From: Candidatus Thorarchaeota archaeon AB_25 | GTDB lineage: Archaea; Asgardarchaeota; Thorarchaeia; Thorarchaeales; Thorarchaeaceae | Assembly (NCBI GenBank): GCA_001940705.1 | Contig: MEHG01000004.1 | Coordinates: forward strand, 1 to 48,608 | Length of the DNA: 48,608 bases | Reading direction: 5' to 3' | Shown here: piece after piece, positions 1 through 9,327 of the stretch | How the letters are laid out: every line of letters starts with the position of its first letter | Numbering within the stretch: position 1 is the stretch's first letter | Made by a program: the position numbers and the translations under genes | The notes under the pieces: generated by a model | Told to the model about the DNA's origin: nothing | The model's input: the letters and a program-made list of their open reading frames with translations, nothing else | Databases searched by the model: none

Positions 1-72
1 GAAGGGCAAAACCACCACGAAGACCAATAGAAACGCAACCGGCTGACGATGAATGGGAGATGCCGCCCCCAT
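1..72 (-). CDS. partial exported or membrane protein (N-terminus only)
   Basis: The minus strand opens an ATG (complement of 70-72) directly after the TAG stop of the oxidoreductase gene, in the same frame, and stays open to the window edge. The 24 visible residues are a short polar start (MGAASPIHRQP) followed by a strongly hydrophobic run (VAFLLVFVVVLP), which looks like a signal peptide or first membrane helix. Stop and start abut, suggesting translational coupling in an operon with the genes at 73-4505. No function can be assigned. The ORF is too short to exclude chance. Confidence 0.4.
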   Translation of the reverse strand, partial: MGAASPIHRQPVAFLLVFVVVLPF

Positions 73-1353
73 CTATTGAATAGGACCGAAAGTAGATTCG
101 AGGTATTCACGCAGTCGTGCATGTCTTGGTTTCAGAAGGGGTCGTTCCTTGAGGATGGCTCCCGATTCGACCCGCTCAAGTATTTCATACCCAAGACGAG
201 CTCCCATCCGCGGTGCAATGACCTGACCTCCGATGAGCTGTCCACTTTCAGAAGTTACTAGAGCCACCTTTGCAAATTCTGTGGGGTCTTCAAAATACTG
301 AACAGAAAACTTTAGTCCCGACTCGTTCGCAGTTGTTGAAGAGTGTCCTATCACAACAATATCAGTGTCGAAAATCCGGTCGTATTGCAGACGTCGAAGA
401 GTGTCATCGTACTTCTTTGAGCCTCCAGCAATGGTTACACCAGCTTGGCGACCGGCACGGGCAGCAGTACTACCAATTGGCAGAAGGAGTGGTTTTCCAG
501 TAAGGGAATCCTTCATCTCTACGCAATCACCGACTGCGAATATACTGTCTATAGAAGTCTTCATCAGATCGTCAACAACAATACCACCAAGTTTTCCAAT
601 CTTGACTCCAAGCTTCTCAGCTAGCTCAATATTTGGACGCACTCCCGTCATGAAAAGAACTGCATCTGCAGCAATTGTTTCATCACCAAGAACTATTCCT
701 TCGACATGCTCGTTTCCAGCAACAGAAGTAGGTGATTTACCAACATGGACATTGAGTTGAGTTGGTAGTCTAGATTGGAGTTCAACACTCATCGACTCTT
801 CCAACTGTTTTCGCATTAGTCGCGATCTTACAACGAGATGAACATCCTTACCAAGAGACAATAATCTCTCAGCAGTTTCGAGACCACTGAAACCAGCTCC
901 TACGACTACAAGGGATTGCATACCGGATAATTGGTTTCCTATAGCACTTGTATCAGCTATAGTCTGAATAGTGAAGACACCTTCTAGGTCTGTGCCAGGA
1001 ATATCTGGAACTGCAGGAATGCCTCCAGTGGCTAGCAAAAGCTGGTCGTACTGTAAGTTCTTCTTTCCACTTGGACCCTCGATATGAATCTCCTTCGATT
1101 TCGAGTTTCCACCAGTCACCTGTGTGCCAGTGATTAATTCAACCCGCTTCTCTGAAAGAGTATCAAATGACCAATCTTCGATATTGAGTCCAGAAGTGTC
1201 TGGGAACTCAAGAGCCATTGAAGCTCCGGGTTTTCTGTGTGACTCGAGAGTTTCCTCTGTGATTAGTGTGATTTCAGATTTAGAATTGAACAACCGGGCT
1301 GTGACTGCTGCTGTTGCCCCACCAGGACCATATCCGACGATAACAATCTTCAC
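73..1353 (-). CDS. FAD-dependent NAD(P)-disulfide oxidoreductase (CoA-disulfide reductase / NADH oxidase-like)
   Basis: A 426-residue class-I pyridine nucleotide-disulfide oxidoreductase. The N-terminal FAD Rossmann motif is VIVGYGPGGATAA (residues 4-16). A second dinucleotide site, VVVGAGFSGLETAERL, lies near residue 150. The FAD-contacting DSIFAVGDCVEM is near residue 270, followed by a C-terminal dimerisation domain, so length and domain order match the family. The active-site Cys near residue 43, typical of CoA-disulfide reductase and Nox, is not evident (the region reads RKPGASMALEF). Substrate is therefore open: NADH oxidase, polysulfide or CoA disulfide, or rubredoxin/ferredoxin reduction are all possible. 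The GTG start forms a GTGA overlap with the stop of the upstream subtilase gene. Confidence 0.82.
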   Translation of the reverse strand: MKIVIVGYGPGGATAAVTARLFNSKSEITLITEETLESHRKPGASMALEFPDTSGLNIEDWSFDTLSEKRVELITGTQVTGGNSKSKEIHIEGPSGKKNLQYDQLLLATGGIPAVPDIPGTDLEGVFTIQTIADTSAIGNQLSGMQSLVVVGAGFSGLETAERLLSLGKDVHLVVRSRLMRKQLEESMSVELQSRLPTQLNVHVGKSPTSVAGNEHVEGIVLGDETIAADAVLFMTGVRPNIELAEKLGVKIGKLGGIVVDDLMKTSIDSIFAVGDCVEMKDSLTGKPLLLPIGSTAARAGRQAGVTIAGGSKKYDDTLRRLQYDRIFDTDIVVIGHSSTTANESGLKFSVQYFEDPTEFAKVALVTSESGQLIGGQVIAPRMGARLGYEILERVESGAILKERPLLKPRHARLREYLESTFGPIQ

Positions 1354-4300
1354 TCTAGGTCACCCCTACGGCGTTGTATAATCACCAAGACCCCACCACC
1401 CACAACAAGAAGAGCAGCAACCGCTGCGAGCAAGGTGAAATCTTCCACTACTGTTAGTGTGGCGAAATTCATCACTGAGCCAGGTACACCCTGCCCTATA
1501 GCGATTGCGTATACTTCATGGGAACCAAGTTGGAAATAGGATGGTGATATTTCAAATGTGTAAATTCCTGTCCCACTTGATAGTGTGAAATTAAGCCAAC
1601 TTCCAGTCTCTGATTGAAATGCCACATAGACCAAGTCTGCAAGTGCAAATCCCTCCAACACAATCTCGCCAGAGATGAGCTCATTATGGAGAAATCCAAC
1701 TCTTACAACATCATTATCAAGAGCTGCACTTGTAAAAATCAAATAAGGTCCAAAATAAGGCGAAAGGAGAATCAGTGGAAGAAACAGAGTGAAACTCTCT
1801 GATGTGATGTTCATTAATAGACTGTTGATACTATCTGTCCCGAGTAGGTCCTCAGGAATAGAAATTACAAAGTCACTAGCTCCTGTTCTCGATGATGAAT
1901 TGAGATGCGTTAGTGGACCATCAACGATTGACCAACTCACATTCTGGAGTGCCATCTCTGTGTCGCGATCATTCGTTGCTACATGGACCAGCATTGTACC
2001 ATCACTATATTCCATAGAGATACTTTCCATCATAGGCAATAGAACATCCAGGAGGATGCCAGGACCAGCGAAATCCACATTGGCCATGGAGGAGTTATGA
2101 GTGCTGACAGATATATTACCACGAGTACCTGCGATAATCCCCTCCACGCGTAGAATCACTGTCGTTGAATCGGTCCACCAGTCTGCAACAAGTGATGACG
2201 GATTGTAAGCACTCCCAGTCCACATGTAGACTTCTGCAGTTCCTCCGGTCACATTGACAACAATGTCAGCTCCATTATCCCCGGTGCCCACATTTGAGTC
2301 ATTATCCCAAGCAATAGAGAGTACATTGGTCCCTTGGAAATCAGGCACATCTCTCATCGAAACTGCTAGTCCTAATGTATCGTTATCTAGGAAATACTTG
2401 GTGGAGGTGACATCGAGGTTGCCATTGATTGCAAGGTCGGTGGAATCTCCAAAGAATTCGTCGACACCGAACCAATCAGAAGATGTTGAACCATCTCTAC
2501 TTGGGGAATCAAGTACTTGAATGACTGACCATAAGGCATTAGTTAAACCATATCCCCACGATGGAGAAGCTGACTCGAAGTGTGATGTTTTACCACCAGC
2601 TCCGTTGACCAAGGCAGAATAGTCTAACCATGCTGAGTCCTGACCGGATGCTTGACGAATGAGTGCTAGAACACCAGCAACATGCGGTGACGCCATACTA
2701 GTTCCGTCTTTTGAATCCCATAAGACAGCTACACTGTCCATGGCAGCTCGAATGTTATCGCCTGGTGCAGCTACTGTTGGTTTCGGATACCCATCAACTC
2801 TTGGCCCTCTACCTGACGAGTCCATAATTCCTGAGCTTGATTCACTATATGCAGTAACGGTGATAGCAAAGTCTGCAGTACTTGGAGAACTTATTGTCCT
2901 CTCGTTATCTATGGAGGTTGAGAATCGCATATTGGTTAGGTGCCAGTTTCCATCCCAGGCAAACCCATCAATCCAAACAAGGTCGCCACCCTCATTTGTG
3001 ACTGTGACATTCCAAACCCCGTTTGCCCAAATATGGTCATCAGTCGAGATTTGTACTATCAGATTGTTAAGACCGCGAATACTGACATCAGCAAAGACAT
3101 AGGCAGAGAGATATTCTGTATCTATTGCCCATGATTGGTCGGCTATTGTGGAGAAGGCACCTAGATCTATTGGATCACCATTGGGGGGCGTCAGTATAAC
3201 ATGTTCATCATTATCTTGTGAATGCCACAATAGACTCAGGAAAGAGTAATCTGGAGGGCTCGAAGCTACCATCATTGCGGTGCCTATGCCTCCAGGTGCA
3301 GCAGAGAAACGAGCATGTTTATTCTTATTGCCAAGATTTCCAGCGGCAGCTACGGTCATCACGCCGTGCCTCAGGAATGCTTCTGACACTGCAAGGTCTT
3401 CCAAATCAGTTCCATCCAAAAACCCGAGAAACGATGAAAATGACATATTGATTATGTCTGCGTCATTCTCAATTGCAAAGGCAATCGCATCTAAGATATC
3501 TGCAGATTGTAAGTCACTTCTTATAATCATCAAGTCAGCACCAGGAGCAACACCTACATAGGAGGTCATTCCAACTTGACCACCTGCAATCGTAGATGCC
3601 ACATGTGTTCCATGACCATCATAATCATCCACAGCTACTCCTAGTGAAAGGTTGACTCCTCGTACATAGACATTGGAGTTTATCTGATCGTAAAGTATCG
3701 CGACTTTTGGTACATCAAGGAGAACTACACTCTCAGTATCCAAAGTTATCACATTGTCATCATTTTCATCAATACCACCAATCCACCGGTCCCCAGAGGC
3801 ATAACTGAAACCAGTGAAGCCATCAGCGTTTATGTACATATAATCAGAGGCGTAGTTGAAATTTGGATTAATTGGAGGACCATCAACAACAGCCCGGATT
3901 GGTCCTTCTCCGGGGTCTTCAGCTAAATTGCCATTTAGGTCTACGTAATAATCTGGTCCGCCGCCACGGACCCGATATTCACCCGGTGAAGCACGCCAAA
4001 AACTCGGATGAGTCCAGAGGGCACCAGTGTCAAGAACCGCTACTGTGACTCCTGAACCATTCACATCTCCTCCATCCTTCTTCAGGTTGGTCCAGACGTC
4101 GTCAGCTCCAATTGCATGAACAGAGGATGTGATGGATGGCACGTATTGTTTGGTTCCTGAGGTGGCTCTTATCAAACCAAGATCAGAAATGGCTTCCAAT
4201 GAACCGATATCACTGACCTCAACGGAATAGATTCTACCAACATTGACGATTGAAGAGCCACGTTTCACGAATTTGACGCCAAGACTCTCAGCACGTAGAA

Positions 4301-4505
4301 TCTCAGCAGGGGTCAGGGTGTCCTCGAATTCCAGAAGCGCACTTGCACTAGTAGATGATGTTTGTACTTCCATTCTTAGACGTGATTCAATCAGAGGGCC
4401 TTCTATTCCAACAACGGAATTCAGCTCCAAACGTGCGGCCACGGAAACTGGAGTAAGGAATAATGGCACGAGCAAAATGGTCAGAATGAAGTATCTACGG
4501 TACAT
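1350..4505 (-). CDS. secreted, membrane-anchored subtilisin-like serine protease (S8)
   Basis: This 1051-residue protein starts with a signal peptide (hydrophobic residues about 7-23) and a probable inhibitor/prodomain. The catalytic triad is intact: Asp159 (VAVLDTGALWTHP), His298 (DGHGTHVAS) and Ser603 (GTSMASPHVAG), with oxyanion Asn390 (AAAGNLG). The Asp-His spacing is unusually long and holds acidic loops (DLNGNLAEDPGE, DENDDN) that look like calcium sites. About 400 residues of beta-rich domains follow, then a C-terminal TM segment (LLAAVAALLVVGGGVLVII) and a basic RRR stop-transfer tail. It is probably a cell-surface protease with its catalytic part outside. GAGG precedes the ATG by about 8 bases. 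A homologous protease lies at 13698-16370. Confidence 0.93.
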   Translation of the reverse strand: MYRRYFILTILLVPLFLTPVSVAARLELNSVVGIEGPLIESRLRMEVQTSSTSASALLEFEDTLTPAEILRAESLGVKFVKRGSSIVNVGRIYSVEVSDIGSLEAISDLGLIRATSGTKQYVPSITSSVHAIGADDVWTNLKKDGGDVNGSGVTVAVLDTGALWTHPSFWRASPGEYRVRGGGPDYYVDLNGNLAEDPGEGPIRAVVDGPPINPNFNYASDYMYINADGFTGFSYASGDRWIGGIDENDDNVITLDTESVVLLDVPKVAILYDQINSNVYVRGVNLSLGVAVDDYDGHGTHVASTIAGGQVGMTSYVGVAPGADLMIIRSDLQSADILDAIAFAIENDADIINMSFSSFLGFLDGTDLEDLAVSEAFLRHGVMTVAAAGNLGNKNKHARFSAAPGGIGTAMMVASSPPDYSFLSLLWHSQDNDEHVILTPPNGDPIDLGAFSTIADQSWAIDTEYLSAYVFADVSIRGLNNLIVQISTDDHIWANGVWNVTVTNEGGDLVWIDGFAWDGNWHLTNMRFSTSIDNERTISSPSTADFAITVTAYSESSSGIMDSSGRGPRVDGYPKPTVAAPGDNIRAAMDSVAVLWDSKDGTSMASPHVAGVLALIRQASGQDSAWLDYSALVNGAGGKTSHFESASPSWGYGLTNALWSVIQVLDSPSRDGSTSSDWFGVDEFFGDSTDLAINGNLDVTSTKYFLDNDTLGLAVSMRDVPDFQGTNVLSIAWDNDSNVGTGDNGADIVVNVTGGTAEVYMWTGSAYNPSSLVADWWTDSTTVILRVEGIIAGTRGNISVSTHNSSMANVDFAGPGILLDVLLPMMESISMEYSDGTMLVHVATNDRDTEMALQNVSWSIVDGPLTHLNSSSRTGASDFVISIPEDLLGTDSINSLLMNITSESFTLFLPLILLSPYFGPYLIFTSAALDNDVVRVGFLHNELISGEIVLEGFALADLVYVAFQSETGSWLNFTLSSGTGIYTFEISPSYFQLGSHEVYAIAIGQGVPGSVMNFATLTVVEDFTLLAAVAALLVVGGGVLVIIQRRRGDLE

Positions 4506-4590
4506 GGGAGTCCCTCTGTGGCGGTTATGATGACGTTCCTATCGTTTGCCTGATATGCTTTTTTGTTGAGTCCACTTGCGTAGATAGGGC

Positions 4591-4596
4591 TTATAA
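4591..4596. promoter_or_regulatory. TATA-like element in divergent promoter region
   Basis: TTATAA is self-complementary and sits midway between the subtilase start at 4505 and the GTPase start at 4636. For the plus strand, transcription would begin near 4620, about 16 bases before the GTPase ATG. On the minus strand it would give a leader of about 60 bases for the subtilase. Assignment is by spacing only. Confidence 0.45.
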
Positions 4597-4635
4597 CAAG
4601 TCATGAGGAAAAAAAGAGGACACGGAGTATAACAA

Positions 4636-6300
4636 ATGACAACCCCAGATGAGATTCTCAAAATCCTGATGAAAGGAGAGAATCGAAATACTGAGTTCAA
4701 GAGGAAACTCACTCGAGCAGACCTCAAGACAGACCGACGACAGAAGTTAGTCACACGCATTCGATACATGACACATGAGAATCCATTTGAGGGGCTCTTT
4801 CTGATTGGCATCGAGGATATCGGCGGGAAAGAGTGGAAAGTACACGGAATATCTGAGAATGCTTTGAAAACTTCAGAGCGGATTCTTACAGAGCTATGTG
4901 ATGAAGCAGCAGTTGAGATAGTCGAAGAGGAGCATTTTGAAACACCTCAGGGTATGGTTGGGTCATTTCTTCTGAAAAGACTAGCAATCCCCGAAATCAA
5001 AGAAACATGTTCAATCAATGTCGCAGGGAGGGTCAACTCAGGCAAGTCAAGTCTGATTGGAGCCCTTGTGACAGGACGTCCAGACAATGGTAGTGGGAGC
5101 GCGAGATCATTCCTCCTGACTCATCCACAGGAAATTACTCGGGGACAGACCGCAGACATTCATCTTGCATTCATGGGATTTGACGATGAAGGTAACACTG
5201 TTTATCCTGAAAATCCTCTGAACAAAGAAGACTCAGCAAGAGTCCTTGACCAATCTGTGAAGATAATCACCTTCTTTGATGCACCGGGTCACAGAGAATA
5301 CAGTAAGACCATGATCAGATCTATACTTGGAGCTGATGCACAATACGGACTTGTTTTAATCCCAGGTCCCGAGGAAGCGAATCTGATTAGACAGGAAGAG
5401 AAGAACTATGGAGTTCCAAGACTTGATGAGATTACTCGAGAACACATGATTCTGATGGCAAATCAAGGTGCACCCTTCATCGTAATGATTTCAAAGATAG
5501 ACAAGACGAGCCCTCAAGACCTGGAACTTGTGATGAACGTCATCAGGAACAGCCTGAAGGAAGTAGGACGAATACCAGTGACTGTTCGAACAAGTGACGA
5601 GATACCTCCAGTTGTGAGAGAGCTCAGCAACGAAGTGATAGTCCCAGTATTTTTGACCTCTGCAATAGAACCAGAGTCACTACAGCTCATAACACAGCTT
5701 CTCAGATTACTTCCTGCAAATTCGAATCATATTGCATTGGCAGACCCTGCTCGAGCCTACGTGGACAAAGTGTATCGAGGGATTAAAGGAACAAACGTTG
5801 TGGTCACAGGTACCGTAAAGTCGGGGGTATTCAAGAAAGGTCAGGCATTGAAAATAGGACCCGATGGGGGAAACCAAGTTCAAGAAGGACGATTGTTTAG
5901 CATTGAGATGTTCAAGAAACGGATTGGAACTGTGAAAGCGGGGGATCTCTTTGGCTTTGATATCAAAGATGTAGACAAGCATCTAGTTCGAAGAGGGCAA
6001 ATGATAACAGATCCCGATATAGAGCTAGGAAGTTGCCGGTCTTTCGAAGCCAACATCATTGTCACACGCCACCCAACGAAGATCTCTGTCGGTTATGCTC
6101 CAGTCTTACAAGCTCACACAATACAACAGACTGTGATTCTGAAGAAAATCTATAATGCCGATTATCTGAGCGTTGGGGACTTTGCCCGGGTCAGACTCGA
6201 ATTCATGTCCTCACCCGAGGCTCTGAGTGTAGGAGACAAGATTGTGCTTAGAGAAGCAAATACTCGCGCAATTGGAACAGTAATCAAGAAAGTCAAATGA
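4636..6300 (+). CDS. GTPBP1/2-like translational GTPase with Schlafen/AlbA_2-like N-terminus
   Basis: A 554-residue trGTPase. G1 is GRVNSGKSS (131-139). The family-specific DNGSGSAR (150-157) matches the DNGxGxAR signature of GTPBP1-type factors. G3 is DAPGH (215-219), and G4 is SKID (286-289) instead of the usual NKxD. Two beta-barrel domains follow (from about residue 375), as in EF-Tu domains II and III. The first ~120 residues are not a GTPase: ENRNTEFKRKL followed by GLFLIGIEDIGGKEWKVHGI resembles the Schlafen/AlbA_2 fold. Eukaryotic GTPBP1 proteins are linked to ribosome rescue and mRNA surveillance. A similar role here is inference. A GGAG lies about 7 bases before the ATG. Confidence 0.85.
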   Translation: MTTPDEILKILMKGENRNTEFKRKLTRADLKTDRRQKLVTRIRYMTHENPFEGLFLIGIEDIGGKEWKVHGISENALKTSERILTELCDEAAVEIVEEEHFETPQGMVGSFLLKRLAIPEIKETCSINVAGRVNSGKSSLIGALVTGRPDNGSGSARSFLLTHPQEITRGQTADIHLAFMGFDDEGNTVYPENPLNKEDSARVLDQSVKIITFFDAPGHREYSKTMIRSILGADAQYGLVLIPGPEEANLIRQEEKNYGVPRLDEITREHMILMANQGAPFIVMISKIDKTSPQDLELVMNVIRNSLKEVGRIPVTVRTSDEIPPVVRELSNEVIVPVFLTSAIEPESLQLITQLLRLLPANSNHIALADPARAYVDKVYRGIKGTNVVVTGTVKSGVFKKGQALKIGPDGGNQVQEGRLFSIEMFKKRIGTVKAGDLFGFDIKDVDKHLVRRGQMITDPDIELGSCRSFEANIIVTRHPTKISVGYAPVLQAHTIQQTVILKKIYNADYLSVGDFARVRLEFMSSPEALSVGDKIVLREANTRAIGTVIKKVK

Positions 6301-7984
6301 CTCCATCAGGCCAAGTCACGAGCGTATCATCTGGAAATAGACTCTCACTACGAAGAATGTTTCTCTGTGAAGTAGTGGAGAGAATAGGCCAAATAGAAAC
6401 GCCTTCTACTGTCACAGCTTCAAATAGACCGTTCTTCCAAGTTGATGGTGCTGAAACGACTGCGACGGAATTCATGTCTGTCCTGAAGATTGTAGCCTCA
6501 AGACTGTGTTCTCGTGCAATGGATCTGACCACATTTGTTTCTCCCTTCAACAGAAAGTCCATATCCACACCAATATGGTTAAAGCTTGGCAGGAAGACTA
6601 TTTTTCCCTTAGAAAAGAGCTTGTCGATAATCTGTGGAGAGCCTATCAGAGTGTTCGACAGTACATCAAGTTGCCCAAGAATCAAACGTTGAAGAACAGC
6701 TTTCTCATTGACGGCCAGCGTTGTATCTGAGAATTCGACACTTGCTTCGTATGTCCCGGTTAACTTGTTACTTATCCCAAGAGATGCCAAAGCTCTTTGA
6801 AGAACACTTTTTCCTTGAGAGATCAATCCGCCTGAAGTAGGATACACATCCTCGAGATTCAACCAGTATTCGATTGCGGTGAGGGGATTTCCATGTTCTA
6901 GTCCGATCCTTAGTGTGTTTACTTCTTCACTATCGAAAAAGGACACATTTGCCCAATCCTCATCATTAGGCTTACCGTAAGACAATGAAATCTGAGTGTC
7001 TAATGGAGTGGGGTCACAGATGACTCGAGGTGCAAGATGAATCGATTCAAGTCCGTGTTTTCGTGAGTTCAGTTTCCTTGGTTTTGAGAGTGTTTGGCAG
7101 AATCTCTGAATTATATGATACTCTTCTGTTCCGATTGAAACCCTTGCGCCATCATGAATGACTTTGATTGGCGATTTCCAATCCTCGACTTGGGAGGCTG
7201 AGGTGATGCCCTGGAGAAGATTTAGAAGTCTCATGAAGCCCGTGTTCGAATAGCAATCCGCATGTCTAATCATGTGATTCACGAATGGAAACCACTCAGA
7301 GTCCTTACTTTTCTTCAACCAGAATTCACGAAAAGCCTTCACTCCAGGCTTCCTTAGCAAAGCCAATGCAACCCCGTTCCCAATTACAGAAGTAATTTCG
7401 GATTTGGAAATCTCAGGTTGTAGATGTGCCAGAAAGGCCGTTCGAGTAACAAGTCCATCAAGCCATTTTGTTTTCAATGCGGATTCTTCGAAAAGGTACT
7501 CACCGTCATCAGTTATCTGGAGCCCAAAATTCTGTGTGGGTTCCTCCATGGCGTATCGAGTAACGAAGATATCAGGGAATGATGGTGAAGCTTCCGATAG
7601 AAATCGAGTCACACGGCGTATCGCTTTGGTCAGTGAGTCTCTGAGCTCTTGGGTTGCTTCGATGCGCTGCTCCTCGGGGGTAAGCTCCTTAGGCTTTTCA
7701 TACTTAACGATGAGTTTTGAACTTGCGCGAATCTTCTCGTATATTGGAACCTCAACATTCTCACCTGAAAGCATAACTCCTGCAGAGTTGAAGAAATAGA
7801 CTCGGACTCTAAAGCGTGTGATGACAGCCACAATGAAAGTTGTTCCTCTCAATTGACGGAAGTGCTTTCGAATAAAAGATGCTTTAACGCGAAGAACCTC
7901 GACTACTGGAACGCCAGTTTCCTTGAACTGTCGCTCACCAAATGCGGCAATCTCTTTCGGTACTTCTCTCGCACTCCTAGGCAA
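6293..7984 (-). CDS. uncharacterised 563-residue soluble protein
   Basis: I do not recognise this family. The protein has no signal peptide or clear membrane segment. Residues about 25-75 alternate basic and hydrophobic residues (KASFIRKHFRQLRG, TTFIVAVITRFRVRVYFFN) and look like a beta-rich domain. A helical, charged stretch follows (PKELTPEEQRIEATQELRD). The C-terminal half mixes helix and strand with no catalytic motif that I can name. The TTG start at 7984 has GAGGAG 8 bases upstream, which supports it. Its 3' end overlaps the convergent GTPase gene by 8 bases. Its length and clean reading frame make it a real gene of unknown function. Confidence 0.8.
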   Translation of the reverse strand: MPRSAREVPKEIAAFGERQFKETGVPVVEVLRVKASFIRKHFRQLRGTTFIVAVITRFRVRVYFFNSAGVMLSGENVEVPIYEKIRASSKLIVKYEKPKELTPEEQRIEATQELRDSLTKAIRRVTRFLSEASPSFPDIFVTRYAMEEPTQNFGLQITDDGEYLFEESALKTKWLDGLVTRTAFLAHLQPEISKSEITSVIGNGVALALLRKPGVKAFREFWLKKSKDSEWFPFVNHMIRHADCYSNTGFMRLLNLLQGITSASQVEDWKSPIKVIHDGARVSIGTEEYHIIQRFCQTLSKPRKLNSRKHGLESIHLAPRVICDPTPLDTQISLSYGKPNDEDWANVSFFDSEEVNTLRIGLEHGNPLTAIEYWLNLEDVYPTSGGLISQGKSVLQRALASLGISNKLTGTYEASVEFSDTTLAVNEKAVLQRLILGQLDVLSNTLIGSPQIIDKLFSKGKIVFLPSFNHIGVDMDFLLKGETNVVRSIAREHSLEATIFRTDMNSVAVVSAPSTWKNGLFEAVTVEGVSIWPILSTTSQRNILRSESLFPDDTLVTWPDGVI

Positions 7985-8060
7985 ATCAGGGTCTCCTCGC
8001 TATTTCGGAAAGGGCATACATTCCTGATAAAGCTAAGTGAATACTGCGCTTTACAACATC

Positions 8061-8070
8061 CTTAATATAA
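8061..8070 (+). promoter_or_regulatory. TATA-like box for the 51-residue membrane protein gene
   Basis: CTTAATATAA is followed about 25-30 bases later by the ATG at 8098, the spacing expected for an archaeal promoter giving a leaderless or nearly leaderless mRNA. A GGAG also lies at 8081-8084. Confidence 0.4.
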
Positions 8071-8097
8071 CTCAATATTTGGAGATTATGAAACAGA

Positions 8098-8253
8098 ATG
8101 CAATACGATATGACTATGCTCATTATTTGGTGGGTCGTTCCCATAGTAATCCTTGGAGGAAGAGGTGCACTAGCAGGGTTCCGTGCCAAGAAGAAACGCG
8201 ACGAGCTTAAACGATTAGAAGAAAACTCGACCCCATTCACCAGCAAGTTCTAA
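8098..8253 (+). CDS. small single-TM protein (51 aa)
   Basis: A short ORF of 51 codons whose product starts MQYDMT. One hydrophobic helix follows (MLIIWWVVPIVILGG, residues 7-21), then a basic amphipathic tail (FRAKKKRDELKRLEEN) that would face the cytoplasm by the positive-inside rule. An in-frame TGA at 8089-8091 fixes the start at 8098. A TATA-like box at 8061-8070 and a GGAG at 8081-8084 support expression. It stops two bases before the convergent gene at 8256. The function is unknown; the layout resembles small membrane-anchor subunits or transporter-associated peptides. Confidence 0.6.
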   Translation: MQYDMTMLIIWWVVPIVILGGRGALAGFRAKKKRDELKRLEENSTPFTSKF

Positions 8254-8255
8254 AC

Positions 8256-8732
8256 TCATGCGCTTTCTGTTGCGACTTCATCACCGTCGTACATTGGCAT
8301 CAGAATATCTCTTGTCGGTGTTGTGTTCATGACGACATCAAGCGTTTCATCATTTCTCATGAGTATGCAACCAAGGAATTCATACTCAAATTTATCGAGT
8401 CGAATGTTCACACCTCTTCGTGGAACTTGCGTCAAAAGAAGAATGATTGAGAAGTTACCCCGTGGTAGCTGATTGAGAATGCCACGTTTCATGTCAGGTT
8501 CGAGTTCGCCCTCCAGCTGTCGGGTCATAATCCCTCGCTCGATGAAGTTGTACCGGATCCTTTCGAAGTCGCCGCTGGAACTCTTCTTTGGACGGATGAA
8601 TGAAATGGAGTAGCCAAGACGCTTCAGTGAATTGTACCCAATGAGTGTTCTGAATAATGGAGGGCTCAAGGATTCTAGTTCTACCTTTCGTAGCTCAACG
8701 ATTTCCCCATTTCTTCGTACCTTCAAGTTCAT
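8256..8732 (-). CDS. uncharacterised protein (158 aa)
   Basis: A soluble protein of mixed alpha/beta character that I do not recognise. It begins MNLKVRRNGEIVELRKVELES, and its centre is rich in Arg and Lys (FIRPKKSSSGDFERIRYNF). A hydrophobic strand (NFSIILLLTQVP) lies near residue 95 and the C-terminus is acidic. A GTG three codons upstream (8741) is an alternative start, but GGATGA sits too close to it. The ATG at 8732 has that element at a workable distance. The gene follows the methyltransferase gene on the same strand with a gap of about 40 bases and may be cotranscribed. No Cys or His motif suggests metal binding. Confidence 0.65.
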   Translation of the reverse strand: MNLKVRRNGEIVELRKVELESLSPPLFRTLIGYNSLKRLGYSISFIRPKKSSSGDFERIRYNFIERGIMTRQLEGELEPDMKRGILNQLPRGNFSIILLLTQVPRRGVNIRLDKFEYEFLGCILMRNDETLDVVMNTTPTRDILMPMYDGDEVATESA

Positions 8733-8772
8733 AGGGTTCACTCATCCAAACCCGTGGGTCCCACTTCAGGAA

Positions 8773-9312
8773 TTACGGAATCCTATGTAAAGCCTTCTGT
8801 GTAAAATCTCCGCGAATAACTCCTTCGCGTGCTAGTAAATCAATCTTCTTATCGATACCACCTGTATAACCACCAAGACCAGTTGATGATACAACGCGAT
8901 GACATGGAATTACAGGTCCAAGTCGATTGATTCGCATCACATTCCCAACAAATCTTGCAGCACCAGGCAATCCAGCCTTTTTAGCAACATCACCATAAGA
9001 CATAGTTGAGCCAAATGGTATCTTCATTACAACTTTGAGAACAGCTACTTGTTTTGGTGTGAACCCAGCGAAGTCCAAGTTGATATCATGCACAGCAGCA
9101 TCTTTAGATCCCTCATGGACCGCATACACTGTTTCAAGGGCCATCATCCGTTCATCAGTGTCCTCTCGACGAAGTGACCCTCCATTTACATCCTTCACTG
9201 CATCCGACTTGATATCACACGGCAGAGAACTGGTGTAGAGACCTTGAGAAGTGAAAACTCCTGCTATATACTTGCCATCTTTCTTTAGAAGTGCAAGTAC
9301 TCTCTCTGACAT
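8773..9312 (-). CDS. ogt: methylated-DNA--[protein]-cysteine S-methyltransferase
   Basis: Suicide DNA repair protein that moves the methyl group from O6-methylguanine to its own cysteine. The hallmark active site GPVIPCHRVV is present, with the acceptor Cys at about residue 137 of this form. It is preceded by the DNA-binding helix-turn-helix region (SYGDVAKKAGLPGAARFVG) and the Asn hinge (GNVMRINR), then GGYTGGIDKK. TTG (9327) and GTG (9324) also lie in frame, but GGTGAT sits 7 bases before the ATG at 9312, so MSERVLALL is the likely start. The longer form abuts the upstream gene's stop. Family length of about 165-185 residues fits. Confidence 0.93.
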   Translation of the reverse strand: MSERVLALLKKDGKYIAGVFTSQGLYTSSLPCDIKSDAVKDVNGGSLRREDTDERMMALETVYAVHEGSKDAAVHDINLDFAGFTPKQVAVLKVVMKIPFGSTMSYGDVAKKAGLPGAARFVGNVMRINRLGPVIPCHRVVSSTGLGGYTGGIDKKIDLLAREGVIRGDFTQKALHRIP

Positions 9313-9327
9313 CTGACAAATCACCAA

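Noticed and set aside
4527-4553. ATGATGA followed by CTGA 16 bases later, like a C/D box RNA
   Set aside because: No C' or second D box follows, and the elements lie in the leader/promoter of the minus-strand subtilase; chance is likely.
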